Shown: in pieces, positions 33,675-42,320 of the stretch
Layout of the letters: each line of letters starts with the position of its first letter
Numbering within the stretch: position 1 is the first letter of the stretch
Made by a program: the position numbers and the translations under genes
The notes under the pieces: generated by a model
Seen by the model: only the letters and a program-made list of their open reading frames with translations
Database searches by the model: none
What the model was told of the DNA's origin: nothing
Assembly: GCA_024279865.1 (NCBI GenBank)
Contig: JAJRRC010000100.1
Location: 1 to 64,000 of the forward strand
Direction of reading: 5' to 3'
Origin: Planctomycetota bacterium
GTDB taxonomy: Bacteria; Planctomycetota; Phycisphaerae; Phycisphaerales; Phycisphaeraceae
DNA length: 64,000 nucleotides

Positions 33675-34182
33675 TTCTACACCTGTCCACACGATCTGGT
33701 TGCAGCCTGATTTTAACCAGATTAGACAATTTATGCCTACTGGCCCTCGGTGATCCCCCAGAGGGCTTGTTATCGGATATTAGAAAAACAATAGCCACAA
33801 AAAACACAAAAAGGTGCAAAAAAAGAGGTTCACCATGAAGGACATGAAGAGCATGAAGAAGGCCTGATGGACTTCTGTTAAATAGGAGGCATCCTGATCG
33901 TCTCAAAAAAAAACGGTGTCAGTAGCCTGTTGGCAGAGCTAAGGAAGGAATACTCTTTACTGGGCATTCTCCCTTCATGTCCTTCATGCACTTCATGGTG
34001 AAAAAATCTGATCTGCATGATTTGCTTCAATTAAGATACAACGTTTCATCCAAATGGATCTTTCCCATTCTTTTTTTAGTGCCTTTTTGTATTTTTTGTG
34101 GCAATTCTTTGGAGGGATTGGATCGAGGCAAACAGCGGTGAAAATCGCCAAACCGCCTCCCGCTAGCTACACTTGCTCCACC
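33675..34182. other. Divergent intergenic region dominated by a repeat
   Basis: About 500 bp between the ECF sigma gene and hflX. No gene is supported: open frames here translate low-complexity Lys/Phe/Leu-rich sequence arising from the ACAAAAA and ATGAAG repeats. Promoters for both flanking genes must lie here; I could not assign them. Confidence 0.6.
33793..34103. repeat. Large inverted repeat, ACAAAAA plus ATGAAG motifs
   Basis: Left arm 33793-33861: AGCCACAAAAAACACAAAAA, GG, CAAAAAAAGAGG, TTCACCATGAAGGACATGAA, AGCATGAAG. Right side, inverted: CTTCATGTCCTTCATGCA, CTTCATGGTGAA (33974-34003) and CTTTTTGTATTTTTTGTGGC (34082-34101). About 110-140 bp separates matching parts. A shorter copy is at 18601. 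Confidence 0.7.
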
Positions 34183-35511
34183 ATGGAAGAAGGAAGAAGA
34201 CAGAGTTTAAGCGTTGCCAAGGAAAATGCGATCCTCGTGGCAGCATTGCTCCCAGGGCAAGCGCACGATCCGCATGATCCGTTGAGTGAATTGCGATCCC
34301 TCGCAGATACGGCCGGGGCGGTGGTCTGTGATGAGCTTTTGCAAAATCGCCACAAGCCTGCCCCCGCCACGTTCATTGGCAAGGGCAAGGTTCAAGAGCT
34401 CGCTGGCCTTGTGGCGGCACATGAAGCCCAGGTCGTCATTTTTGAGAATGATCTCTCTCCTTCACAGATTGGCAATATTGAAGAAGTGATCGAATGCAAG
34501 GTTCTGGATCGCAGTGAATTGATCCTCGACATCTTTGCCGGCCGAGCCAAGACGTATGAGTCACGCTTGCAGGTCGAATTGGCGCAATTGGAATATACCT
34601 ATCCTCGATTGCGGGCGATGTGGTCGCATCTCGAACGCATCGCAGGGGGCGCTCCCACAGGCATCGGGACTCGTGGCCCAGGTGAACAGCAGTTGGAAGT
34701 TGACCGTCGGATTGTGCAACGACGAAAAAGCGAACTCCGCCGCGAAATTAAAAGTGTGGCAGCCCGAAAAACACGTGAAGTCGCCAAACGAAACAAAGAC
34801 TTTTTCACCGTCGGCCTCGTCGGATACACCAACGCAGGCAAAAGTACGTTGTTCAACACCTTGACCGATGGCGAAGCTTACGCAGACGACAAATTGTTTG
34901 CGACCCTCTCTACACGCACCCGGCGATGGGACCTTGGCGGGGGGGATGGCGTGATGCTTTCAGATACGGTGGGCTTTGTCCGCAACTTGCCTCATCACCT
35001 CGTGGCGAGCTTCCGGGCGACGCTCGAAGAAGCAATCTACAGCGACCTCTTATTGGTGGTGTTGGACGTGGCTCATGCCCATGCTTATAGCCAATTCAAG
35101 ACGGTCATGCAGGTCCTCGATGAAATCGGGGCAGACCAACAGCCCAGGCTTTTGCTCTTAAATAAAATTGACATACTCGATCACAATGCAGATTTGCTGG
35201 TGTTTCAAAAGGAAAACCCCCAAGCATTGGACATCAGCGCCAAAACAGGTGTCGGGCTTGAAAAGGTTATCGAAGCGATCCGTCAAGCCATTCATGGTTC
35301 CACGAGCGAAATGACCCTGTCCATTGCCATGGCTGATGGGAAAACCATCGGCTTTCTTGAAAATAGAACCACCATTTTAGATCGGCAATATGAAAAAGAT
35401 CAGGCAATTTTCCGGGTCAGCATCGGCAACCGACAGCTAGAAGCCCTCCGATCCGCCGGTGCTCGATTTACCATCCTAGACCCCCAGGAGCAGCCGTCAC
35501 ATGCTTCTTAA
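34183..35511 (+). CDS. hflX: GTPase HflX
   Basis: Ribosome-associated GTPase that rescues or splits stalled ribosomes. 442 residues. N-terminal HflX domain (FIGKGKVQELAGL, VIFENDLSPSQIGNIE, DRSELILDIFAGRAKTYESR, GGAPTGIGTRGPGE), then G domain with G1 GYTNAGKST, G3 DTVGF and G4 NKID. ATG 34183 (MEEGRRQS) is preferred; the upstream in-frame 43 codons lie in repeat DNA. It overlaps the next gene by 11 bp. Confidence 0.94.
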   Translation: MEEGRRQSLSVAKENAILVAALLPGQAHDPHDPLSELRSLADTAGAVVCDELLQNRHKPAPATFIGKGKVQELAGLVAAHEAQVVIFENDLSPSQIGNIEEVIECKVLDRSELILDIFAGRAKTYESRLQVELAQLEYTYPRLRAMWSHLERIAGGAPTGIGTRGPGEQQLEVDRRIVQRRKSELRREIKSVAARKTREVAKRNKDFFTVGLVGYTNAGKSTLFNTLTDGEAYADDKLFATLSTRTRRWDLGGGDGVMLSDTVGFVRNLPHHLVASFRATLEEAIYSDLLLVVLDVAHAHAYSQFKTVMQVLDEIGADQQPRLLLLNKIDILDHNADLLVFQKENPQALDISAKTGVGLEKVIEAIRQAIHGSTSEMTLSIAMADGKTIGFLENRTTILDRQYEKDQAIFRVSIGNRQLEALRSAGARFTILDPQEQPSHAS

Positions 35512-36193
35512 GAAGCTGGCTTTTCTGTTGATTTGCCTGGGATGGCTCGGTGCTTGTGCGACACATGAGCCCCTGAGCTCCGTTGACTTGAAACAGGCGT
35601 TGCTGCATGCCAGTGGACTGGATCAGTGGGATCGGGTTCAGAAGATTACGTTTACATTTCATGTTCGCAAGCCAGGGCAACAGATCCGTCGGACCTGGAC
35701 GTGGTGGCCTCATCGTGACGAAGTTCAATTGACCTATGGGGGCTTGGCTCAGCCGTTGCGATATTTTCGTTCGGAAATCGCAGATGCGTCTCATACGGTG
35801 CAGATGGCGGATCGCTGGTTTGTGAATGATCGTTTTTGGTTGTTGACGCCCTTGTATTTATCCGAGGCTCAGGGAGTGACTCTTGAAGATCAAGGAATCT
35901 CCTCATTGCCCATTGGGACAGGCCAAGCTCGTCAGATTAGTGCGCAATTTTCAGAGCAAGGCGGATACACGCCTGGGGATCGCTATGAACTTTTTCTCTC
36001 AGAGGACCATCTGATTCGACAGTGGACCTATTATCGTGGGGGAGAGGCCAAGCCGACGTTGACCTGTACTTTTGCAACGTACACATCCATTGATGGCCTG
36101 CGTTTGGCGATGGATCACAAAGACGCTGTCGGCCAGTTTCAAGTCTGGTTTACCAGCGTTGGCGTTAAAATGTCTAAATCTTTAGACCGGTGA
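35501..36193 (+). CDS. Predicted lipoprotein, possibly LolA/LppX-like fold
   Basis: 230 residues with a typical lipoprotein signal: LLKKLAFLLICLGWLGAC, lipid Cys19. The rest is beta-rich with many Trp/Tyr and no recognised motif. The pattern of a conversion-like start (LLHASGLDQWDRVQKITFTF) and amphipathic strands recalls the outer-membrane-lipoprotein-sorting fold; this is a guess. It overlaps hflX by 11 bp and its 3' end overlaps the convergent moxR gene by 12 bp. Confidence 0.65.
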   Translation: MLLKKLAFLLICLGWLGACATHEPLSSVDLKQALLHASGLDQWDRVQKITFTFHVRKPGQQIRRTWTWWPHRDEVQLTYGGLAQPLRYFRSEIADASHTVQMADRWFVNDRFWLLTPLYLSEAQGVTLEDQGISSLPIGTGQARQISAQFSEQGGYTPGDRYELFLSEDHLIRQWTYYRGGEAKPTLTCTFATYTSIDGLRLAMDHKDAVGQFQVWFTSVGVKMSKSLDR

Positions 36194-37114
36194 AGGCACT
36201 GTTTCGATCACCTGTTGCATGATGCGGGCTGTGGCCACGCCGTCAGCATCGTGCATGTAGGTTTTGCTGACGATGCGATGGGCAAACACGGGGATGACGT
36301 TGGAGACAATATCATCGGGGACCACATAATCCCGTTTGTGCAGCAGGGCGGTGGCGCGGGCTGCACGCACCAAGCCCAACGAGCCGCGGGGTGAAACACC
36401 AATTTGCAACTGTTCATTGTTTCGTGTGGCAGTGGCGATTTGAATAATATAGTCGATCAACGCTGGGTCAAACCGAACTTTGTTGACCATGTCCTGGAGG
36501 TTGACCAAGTCTTCTGCCGTCATGACCGGCTCTAGGTCGTTGAGGGTCGTGCGGGCTGGGTCAATGTCCAGCACACGCGCTTCATCTTCTGGATTGGGAT
36601 AGCCCAGATGGATTCGCATCAAGAAGCGGTCCAATTGACTCTCAGGCAAAAAGTAGGTGCCTTCAAACTCAAAGGGGTTTTGCGTGGCGATGACCATAAA
36701 CGGCTGAATCAGTTTACGCGTTTGGCCGTCCACAGAAACTTGCGCTTCATTCATCGCTTCAAGCAAAGCAGACTGGGTGCGGGGGGTGGTTCGGTTGATT
36801 TCGTCAGCCAGCACCAGATTTGAAAAAATCGGGCCTGACTTGAAAATAAACTCGCTCTTTTTCTGATCCCAGACCGTAATCCCCAGAATATCGCTAGGCA
36901 TCAGGTCAGGTGTCATCTGGATACGGCTAATCGTGCAGTCAAGGCTACGCGAAAGCGCCGTTGCTAAAACCGTTTTGCCAACCCCAGGCACGTCCTCAAT
37001 GAGTACGTGGCCGCGAGCCAGTAGACAGATCATTACTTTGTCCACGGCCGTCTGATTACCCAAGAAAACTTTCTGGATGTTTTTTCGTAAAAGATCAATT
37101 TTTTGCATCGGCAT
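36182..37114 (-). CDS. MoxR-family AAA+ ATPase
   Basis: 310-residue AAA ATPase: Walker A EDVPGVGKTVLA, Walker B LVLADEINRTTPRTQSALLEAM, sensor 1 VIATQNPFEFEGTYFLPESQLDRF, arginine finger and sensor 2 in GVSPRGSLGLVRAARA. MoxR proteins act as chaperone-like activators, usually beside DUF58 and von Willebrand A proteins, which are not next to this gene. ATG 37114 has GGAG eleven bases upstream; the longer frame adds unconserved residues. Confidence 0.9.
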   Translation of the reverse strand: MPMQKIDLLRKNIQKVFLGNQTAVDKVMICLLARGHVLIEDVPGVGKTVLATALSRSLDCTISRIQMTPDLMPSDILGITVWDQKKSEFIFKSGPIFSNLVLADEINRTTPRTQSALLEAMNEAQVSVDGQTRKLIQPFMVIATQNPFEFEGTYFLPESQLDRFLMRIHLGYPNPEDEARVLDIDPARTTLNDLEPVMTAEDLVNLQDMVNKVRFDPALIDYIIQIATATRNNEQLQIGVSPRGSLGLVRAARATALLHKRDYVVPDDIVSNVIPVFAHRIVSKTYMHDADGVATARIMQQVIETVPSPV

Positions 37115-37347
37115 GCGGGCTGTTCTCCAGAAATACCAAACGCGATTGTAGGATTCGCCCCGTTGCTTGTATCCATCGTTCTTCGCAGTAACGCATAAAA
37201 GCAAGTTATCATAGCGGACCATTCTTCACGCCCAAAGGGTATGAATTTAAGCCTACAGTATAACAAGAACGTTCAAGGCTGTTTTTTTCCTGATAGACAT
37301 TATCGTAAGCACCCCTTGTCAACCGATACAATAACGAACGTCACTGT

Positions 37348-37374
37348 CCATTCATTGCATGGGGCAATGAATGG
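37348..37374. promoter_or_regulatory. Perfect hairpin in the cdaA leader
   Basis: 11-bp perfect inverted repeat CCATTCATTGC / GCAATGAATGG with a 5-nt loop, 26 bp upstream of the TTG start of cdaA, followed by TATTTT. It could be an operator, a leader hairpin or a weak terminator. Confidence 0.5.
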
Positions 37375-37400
37375 TATTTTAACCAAGCAGGTTTGTTTCC

Positions 37401-38261
37401 TTGTCCACGTTTGAACGACTTCACCTGTTGCTGATCAGGCTCGTTGGTTACTTCCAACATGAGCCACTTGTCGTTTTGTTTGAATTGGCTCTGTTTTGGG
37501 CGATTACTTATATCGTTTTCCGATTTTTACGGGGAACCCGTGGCGCTCGAGCGATCAAAGGCGCTGTGCTGATGCTGATCGTCACCACGTTAGCGATCAA
37601 AATCCTTGGCTCTGATACGTCCTTTGAACGACTCAATTTCCTGTACAACAACTTTCTGGGCTACGCTTCTTTGGCGATGGTCATCGTCTTTCAACCGGAA
37701 CTGAGACGGGCTTTTGTTCGTATCGGTGAAGCTCGTTTTTTTCGAAGCACAGGTCTAAGACGAGCCCGCATCATTGAACAGGTGATCGATTCAGTCACCT
37801 ACATGAGCAAAAATAAAATCGGTGCGTTAATCGTGCTCGAACGTGATGTGGGGCTCGGAGGTATCGTCGCTGCTGGAACCCGCATTGATGCGGTGGTCAG
37901 TAGTGAACTGCTGAATACTCTTTTTTGGCCAGGCAGTGCTTTGCACGACATGGCCGTCGTTGTTCGTGGCGAGCGGATTGTGGCTGCCGGGGTGCAGTTG
38001 CCGTTGGCTGAGGCAGAGCAATATAGTTCTGAATTGGGTTCGCGACATCGGGCTGCTTATGGGTTGAGTCTTGAGTGTGATGCTCTTGTGGTGGTTGTGA
38101 GTGAAGAAACCGGGACGATCAGTCTCGCTGAGCGAGGCCGCCTTGTCCGCAATCTGTCGACCGACGGCCTGCGAACCGCCTTGGTCCGAGGGCTTGGCGA
38201 AATTAAGAAAAGTGATTCCGTCGATGAAGCTGTGGATAGTGAGCCAGGTCAGGTGGCCTGA
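37401..38261 (+). CDS. cdaA: Diadenylate cyclase CdaA (DisA_N domain)
   Basis: Makes c-di-AMP from two ATP. 286 residues with three membrane segments (~22-42, 50-68, 85-98), then the DisA_N catalytic domain. The RHR motif (215-217, GSRHRAA) is intact, but the usual DGA reads D183-M184-A185 (LHDMAVVV). TTG start with AGG nine bases upstream. It is followed 14 bp later by a YbbR-domain gene, the common cdaA-cdaR arrangement; glmM is not adjacent. Confidence 0.9.
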   Translation: MSTFERLHLLLIRLVGYFQHEPLVVLFELALFWAITYIVFRFLRGTRGARAIKGAVLMLIVTTLAIKILGSDTSFERLNFLYNNFLGYASLAMVIVFQPELRRAFVRIGEARFFRSTGLRRARIIEQVIDSVTYMSKNKIGALIVLERDVGLGGIVAAGTRIDAVVSSELLNTLFWPGSALHDMAVVVRGERIVAAGVQLPLAEAEQYSSELGSRHRAAYGLSLECDALVVVVSEETGTISLAERGRLVRNLSTDGLRTALVRGLGEIKKSDSVDEAVDSEPGQVA

Positions 38262-38275
38262 GGAAATAGGATGCA

Positions 38276-39277
38276 ATGAGGCAAAAGGTTCAGGAATATC
38301 TCATGGTCAGCTTGGTGGCGATGCTCGTCTGGCTTTATGCTGAGAGTGAAAACGTCAAGCCTCATGATCTGGAAGTTCAGGTCCGTTTTGTGGCAGCTGC
38401 CGGGCGGAACCTGTTGATTCATGCGGACAAGCCCACCTTGTCCGTCAAGCTTAAAGTTCGATGCAACACCGCCCAGTTGTCCCAGCTTGAACAGCTCATT
38501 GCCAAAGGGCCGTTCCCCATCCCGTTGACCCAGGACCCCGCTGCCCCGGACGACCAACAACAAATCCTGCTCAAGCAACGTCTGGCCTCTTTGCCTTTGA
38601 TTGCCAACCTAGGTGTCACCGTGACCGAAGCAAGGCCCCCACAGATCGCGGTGACCGTTCGACGTCTCGAACAAATGAAACTCAATATTAACGCCACCGC
38701 CGATGGCGATACCCAACTGCAAGATGTGGTGATTGAGCCAGCTGAAGCCTTGATCCATTTGCCTTCAGATCAATTGGCGAGCCTTTCTCAAAGTGATCTG
38801 CTCATTGCCCACCTCTCAGCAGCCGTATTGGAACCCTTGGAACTCAACCAAACCCATACCATTGAAAATGTGCCTCTGCTAGCACCGCTTTCGGTTCGCA
38901 GTGATGATGCACGCATCGATCCTGTGACCGCCACGGTGACCTTTACCATTACCAAGCAAACCCGTGAAGCAGTGATCTCCAGCGTGGCGGTCCGAATGGT
39001 CATGCCCGCGGCTGCTGCTCAGCAATATGATGTGACGCTTCTGAATGAACAGGACCAGCTTTTGCGAGGCCTGAAGATTGTTGGGCCTCACGACTTGGTT
39101 GACCAAATCACCCAACGCCAGATTAAAATATGGGCCGACCTTCGTCTCGATGCAGACGAGCTAGCCAAAGGCGTTGGCAAGGAATCGATTTCGGTCGTTC
39201 CGCACATCCAAAAGCCCGACAAGGTAAAAATCGTCGAGCCACCTCAACCCATCAAACTCCGCATCACCGTCCGGTGA
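38276..39277 (+). CDS. YbbR-domain protein (CdaR-like)
   Basis: 333 residues. One N-terminal helix (residues 8-21) with the conserved LVAMLVWLYAESENV, then extracytoplasmic beta-rich YbbR repeats. In Firmicutes, CdaR binds and regulates CdaA; gene order and topology support the same role here. At least three repeats are visible by length. Start ATG 38276; co-transcribed with cdaA. Confidence 0.85.
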   Translation: MRQKVQEYLMVSLVAMLVWLYAESENVKPHDLEVQVRFVAAAGRNLLIHADKPTLSVKLKVRCNTAQLSQLEQLIAKGPFPIPLTQDPAAPDDQQQILLKQRLASLPLIANLGVTVTEARPPQIAVTVRRLEQMKLNINATADGDTQLQDVVIEPAEALIHLPSDQLASLSQSDLLIAHLSAAVLEPLELNQTHTIENVPLLAPLSVRSDDARIDPVTATVTFTITKQTREAVISSVAVRMVMPAAAAQQYDVTLLNEQDQLLRGLKIVGPHDLVDQITQRQIKIWADLRLDADELAKGVGKESISVVPHIQKPDKVKIVEPPQPIKLRITVR

Positions 39278-39374
39278 TTAATCTCCTCACGTCAAAAGTG
39301 CAGTAATTTCAGTGAAATTTCACCATGATGGAGAGAGAACGCTTGTGATTCTTCGGCCGATGGGGGTGGGGCTT
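39278..39374. other. Intergenic, upstream of candidate sigma-54 site
   Basis: Part of a 365-bp gap between the YbbR gene and the convergent oxidoreductase gene. Contains a short imperfect dyad (AATTTCAGTGAAATTT, 39305-39320). The rest of the gap holds the sigma-54-like site and a small ORF described below. Confidence 0.5.
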
Positions 39375-39390
39375 TGGTACGACAGTTGCG
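39375..39390 (+). promoter_or_regulatory. Candidate sigma-54 promoter
   Basis: TGGTACG-ACAG-TTGC (39375-39389) matches the -24/-12 consensus TGGCACG-N4-TTGC at all but one position, with exact spacing. It lies 54 bp upstream of a small ORF with a strong Shine-Dalgarno. Sequence match only. Confidence 0.5.
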
Positions 39391-39443
39391 CATATCATTT
39401 TGTCGATGAATATTTCCGTTCCAGCTCTATTGGAGGTGTTGAC

Positions 39444-39557
39444 ATGGATGCCAAGAGGTTAAAGGTTGGGAAGTTGGTTTTGCGGAGATGCGGGGTGCGG
39501 GCCATCATTTGGCCTAGGTTCAACCATGTCGAACGTGCGTTAGCTAGGTTCGCCTAG
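39444..39557 (+). CDS. Possible 37-residue basic small protein
   Basis: ATG with TGGAGG seven bases upstream; encodes a Lys/Arg-rich peptide (starts MDAKRLKVGK, ends ERALARFA) with one Cys and one Trp and no membrane segment. Downstream of the sigma-54-like site. No family recognised. It may instead mark the 5' part of a non-coding transcript. Confidence 0.35.
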   Translation: MDAKRLKVGKLVLRRCGVRAIIWPRFNHVERALARFA

Positions 39558-39642
39558 CGATGCTGACATCAAGCCATTGCAAAACAATGCCGCGACAAGG
39601 CAAGGGGACCTGATGATCATGTGCAACTGGAGTACCAGGGGG

Positions 39643-40692
39643 TTATCGAACGCGGAGGGTCTTTTTCTGTTTGTTGCTGGTGATGCAGGCATCGAGTATT
39701 TTTTGGATTTTCCAGCCATGTTCAAAATCAGGTTGGTCGTTTTTGCCGGTTTTAATGCTTTTGATGAACCGATGATAGATTGAAGGAGTCTTCTTACACT
39801 TGAGGGTTTTCCATTGGGCTTTTTTTAGATCTGTCCCGATGCAGACTTCCAGCTCAGAATCTGATTTGTCCAGGTCCAGACGCAGGCCACCCTTGTCGCC
39901 ATAGAGACAGAGAGCCAAACTGTTGATTTGGCCACTGGCCCAACGGCTGGCGGAGATGGTTCCTGTGCCGCCGTTTTCTAGTTCGATTCGCATAAAGGCA
40001 GAGTCGTTGGCGTCGAGTGGGTATTCGCCAATGCGATTGTTTTTGGCTTTGTCGAAAGTTTTGAGGTGGCCGTTGATTGTTTTGACCGTATCGTTGGCGG
40101 CAAAGCAGGTCAGGTCCGCAATATGAACCCCCACATCACCGAGCACGCCTTGGCTGCCATGTTTGGTGCTTAATCGCCAAAGCCAGTTGGGGTTGGTTTT
40201 CCAATCGCCCCAGACCGGTGACGAGAGCCAGCACTGAAGGTAGTGGGCTTCAAAATGTCTGATGTTACCGAGCTTGCCTGCTGTGACCAGTTGATTGGCT
40301 TTTTGCAGGCAGGAAGCATTGCGATATGAAAAATTGATCATGTTGATGATGCCCGCTTTTTTGGCGGCCGTCACCAGCTTCTTGCCTTCTTTGGCATCGG
40401 GAGCAATGGGCTTTTCGCAAAGGACATGTTTCCCCGCTTTGATTAAAGGCAACGCGCAAGGCACATGAAAAGCATCAGGTGTTACCACGCTTGCCGCATC
40501 AAAATCGCAAGATGCTAATAGCTCTTTGATGCTGGAAAACGCGTGAGGAATATCATGCTTCTCGCAAAAATCTGCTGCTCGTGTGGCATCGAGATCAACC
40601 CCGGCAACGACTTTGACACCCCGGAGATCTTTGTAATTGTTGACATGGCCGCCTACCATATTGCCTGTCCCGATAATGGCAATTTTGATCAT
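39643..40692 (-). CDS. Gfo/Idh/MocA-family oxidoreductase
   Basis: NAD(P)-dependent sugar-type dehydrogenase, 349 residues. Rossmann motif IIGTGNMVGGHV at the start, VVTPDAFHVPCALPLIKAGKHVLCEKPIAPDA with the conserved EKP lysine, then the alpha/beta substrate domain with GVHIADLTCF. Cytoplasmic, with no Tat signal. It lies downstream of a sulfatase on the same strand, a common pairing for sulfated-sugar breakdown in Planctomycetota (inference). AGGAATT precedes the ATG. Confidence 0.92.
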   Translation of the reverse strand: MIKIAIIGTGNMVGGHVNNYKDLRGVKVVAGVDLDATRAADFCEKHDIPHAFSSIKELLASCDFDAASVVTPDAFHVPCALPLIKAGKHVLCEKPIAPDAKEGKKLVTAAKKAGIINMINFSYRNASCLQKANQLVTAGKLGNIRHFEAHYLQCWLSSPVWGDWKTNPNWLWRLSTKHGSQGVLGDVGVHIADLTCFAANDTVKTINGHLKTFDKAKNNRIGEYPLDANDSAFMRIELENGGTGTISASRWASGQINSLALCLYGDKGGLRLDLDKSDSELEVCIGTDLKKAQWKTLKCKKTPSIYHRFIKSIKTGKNDQPDFEHGWKIQKILDACITSNKQKKTLRVR

Positions 40693-40847
40693 GGTAATTC
40701 CTATCGCAATAAAGTTCGAACAAGTCTATCGACGTTGGGTTGGACTGGTCAAATAGAGAGATTTGTTTGAAAAACGATTTTCAACACCCAATTCTTAAGA
40801 AGCTATTTTGACGCAGTAGACTAGGGGCCTCCCAAGCCCAGGCTCTT

Positions 40848-42257
40848 TTAGGCTTCGAGAAAATTCTGGTAAGGCTCCACCGTCTCGGCTTCGATGAGCT
40901 TGTCGAGCATTTTGAGTCGATAGGTGTCCAATAAATCTCGATGCTCCGGTTCAGAGGCAATGTTGACCAGTTCCCACGGGTCTTGCTGCAAATCGTATAG
41001 CTCCTCAGGACCTTGCTGGCGATAGCAATACTTGTACCGATGGTCACGAATCATCTTGGCGCGAAGGTTGATGTTTGGATCATTCTCCAAACATTTTTGT
41101 TTGAGCTGATACGCTTGGCACGGGCGAGGCTTGGCATCGGCTTTGACCGTCAGGGCCAGCAACGCCGGCTCCTGTCCGCCCTGACAGAACACAAGGTCAC
41201 GGTGTTCGGTTGCTTGGCCGGTGAGAATGGGGACAAAACTTCTACCTTGCACGCCCAGAGGGATCGGCACATCAACAAGGTCCAGTACCGTCGGCAAAAT
41301 ATCAATCGACTCGACAAGAGCGTTGCTGTTGCAAGGCTCAGTGATACCCGGGCCATCGATAATCAGCGGTACTCTGGTGAGGCAATCGTAAAAACAGGTG
41401 TCCCATTTTTCGGTTAACTGATGTTCGCCAGCAAAGTCCCCATGATCTGACCAGAACACAATGATTGTATTTTCCAGTTGCCCTATTTTTTCGAGTGCTT
41501 CGTACATTCGCTGAACTTGGCCATCGATGTACAGGCACATTTCCAGATAGGTCGCTCGAAGTTCACGCCATTGGGCATCGGTCATGGCATCGAGGCCATA
41601 GGTGTCATAAACCATTTTTTGAAATGACGGTTTGTTGAGACCCCTGTCTTTGGGCGGCAACTCAATGCGATCTCGGTCTAGTTTTCCAAAGTAGGGGGCA
41701 GGGGTGGTGTAGGGGGGGTGTGGGCTTTTCCAGTTGAGCCACATGAAGAACGGTTTTTCTGTATCACGTTGGGTGACCCAATCGATGGCGGTGTCGGTGT
41801 ATGTGGTATCTAAAAACGCTTCGCACGAGGCAGTATCCTGTCCGACGTAGTAGGACCCGGGCGCCATTTGGCCGTCACCTTCCATGGTGGCTTTGCCTTT
41901 TCCACCGAGGTGGTGGTCAAAGGTTTGAGGCATGGTTTGCTTATCGACCACATGGTTTTTGCCGACCAAGGCAGTTTCGTAGCCGTGGTCTTTGAGTTGG
42001 CGGATCAGGTGGATTTCATGGGGGCGTGTTTCGAGCGCCAAGGTGCGGTGGCCGTTGACATGGGGATATTGGGCGGTGAGCAGGCTTGCGCGGGAGGGGA
42101 CACATTTGGTGTGGGTCACGTGGCATTGTTGAAACTGAGCACCTTGCTTGGCGATGCGGTCGAGGAAGGGGCTCGTAGGCTGCGTTTGTCCATAGCATCC
42201 CAGGGCGGTTGCTTTCATTTCATCGGGACATAAAAGTAAAATATTGGGCTTGGACAC
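40848..42257 (-). CDS. Type I sulfatase
   Basis: 469-residue arylsulfatase-family enzyme. The formylglycine motif C52-V-P-S-R56 (KCVPSRASLLTAQYP) is intact, and WSDHGDFAGEH supplies metal-binding Asp/His residues. N-terminal KPNILLLCPDEM provides the first metal Asp. GTG start. No signal peptide is visible, unlike many sulfatases, so it may act on imported substrate. FGly maturation requires a separate enzyme not seen here. Confidence 0.92.
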   Translation of the reverse strand: MSKPNILLLCPDEMKATALGCYGQTQPTSPFLDRIAKQGAQFQQCHVTHTKCVPSRASLLTAQYPHVNGHRTLALETRPHEIHLIRQLKDHGYETALVGKNHVVDKQTMPQTFDHHLGGKGKATMEGDGQMAPGSYYVGQDTASCEAFLDTTYTDTAIDWVTQRDTEKPFFMWLNWKSPHPPYTTPAPYFGKLDRDRIELPPKDRGLNKPSFQKMVYDTYGLDAMTDAQWRELRATYLEMCLYIDGQVQRMYEALEKIGQLENTIIVFWSDHGDFAGEHQLTEKWDTCFYDCLTRVPLIIDGPGITEPCNSNALVESIDILPTVLDLVDVPIPLGVQGRSFVPILTGQATEHRDLVFCQGGQEPALLALTVKADAKPRPCQAYQLKQKCLENDPNINLRAKMIRDHRYKYCYRQQGPEELYDLQQDPWELVNIASEPEHRDLLDTYRLKMLDKLIEAETVEPYQNFLEA

Positions 42258-42320
42258 GTTTAAATCTTTCAGCTGTAAGGTATCGCTAGGTACGTCGCGA
42301 TTGATTGGATGTCTTGGCGA

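Noticed and set aside
33577-33906. Open frame rich in Leu/His/Phe upstream of the ECF sigma gene
   Set aside because: Its composition comes from the ATGAAG and ACAAAAA repeats, and it overlaps the sigma gene on the same strand; no start signal or family.
34928-34945. Run of seven G in hflX
   Set aside because: Encodes a GGGDG loop in the G domain; no CTTCC core or lead-in, so not counted as a repeat copy.
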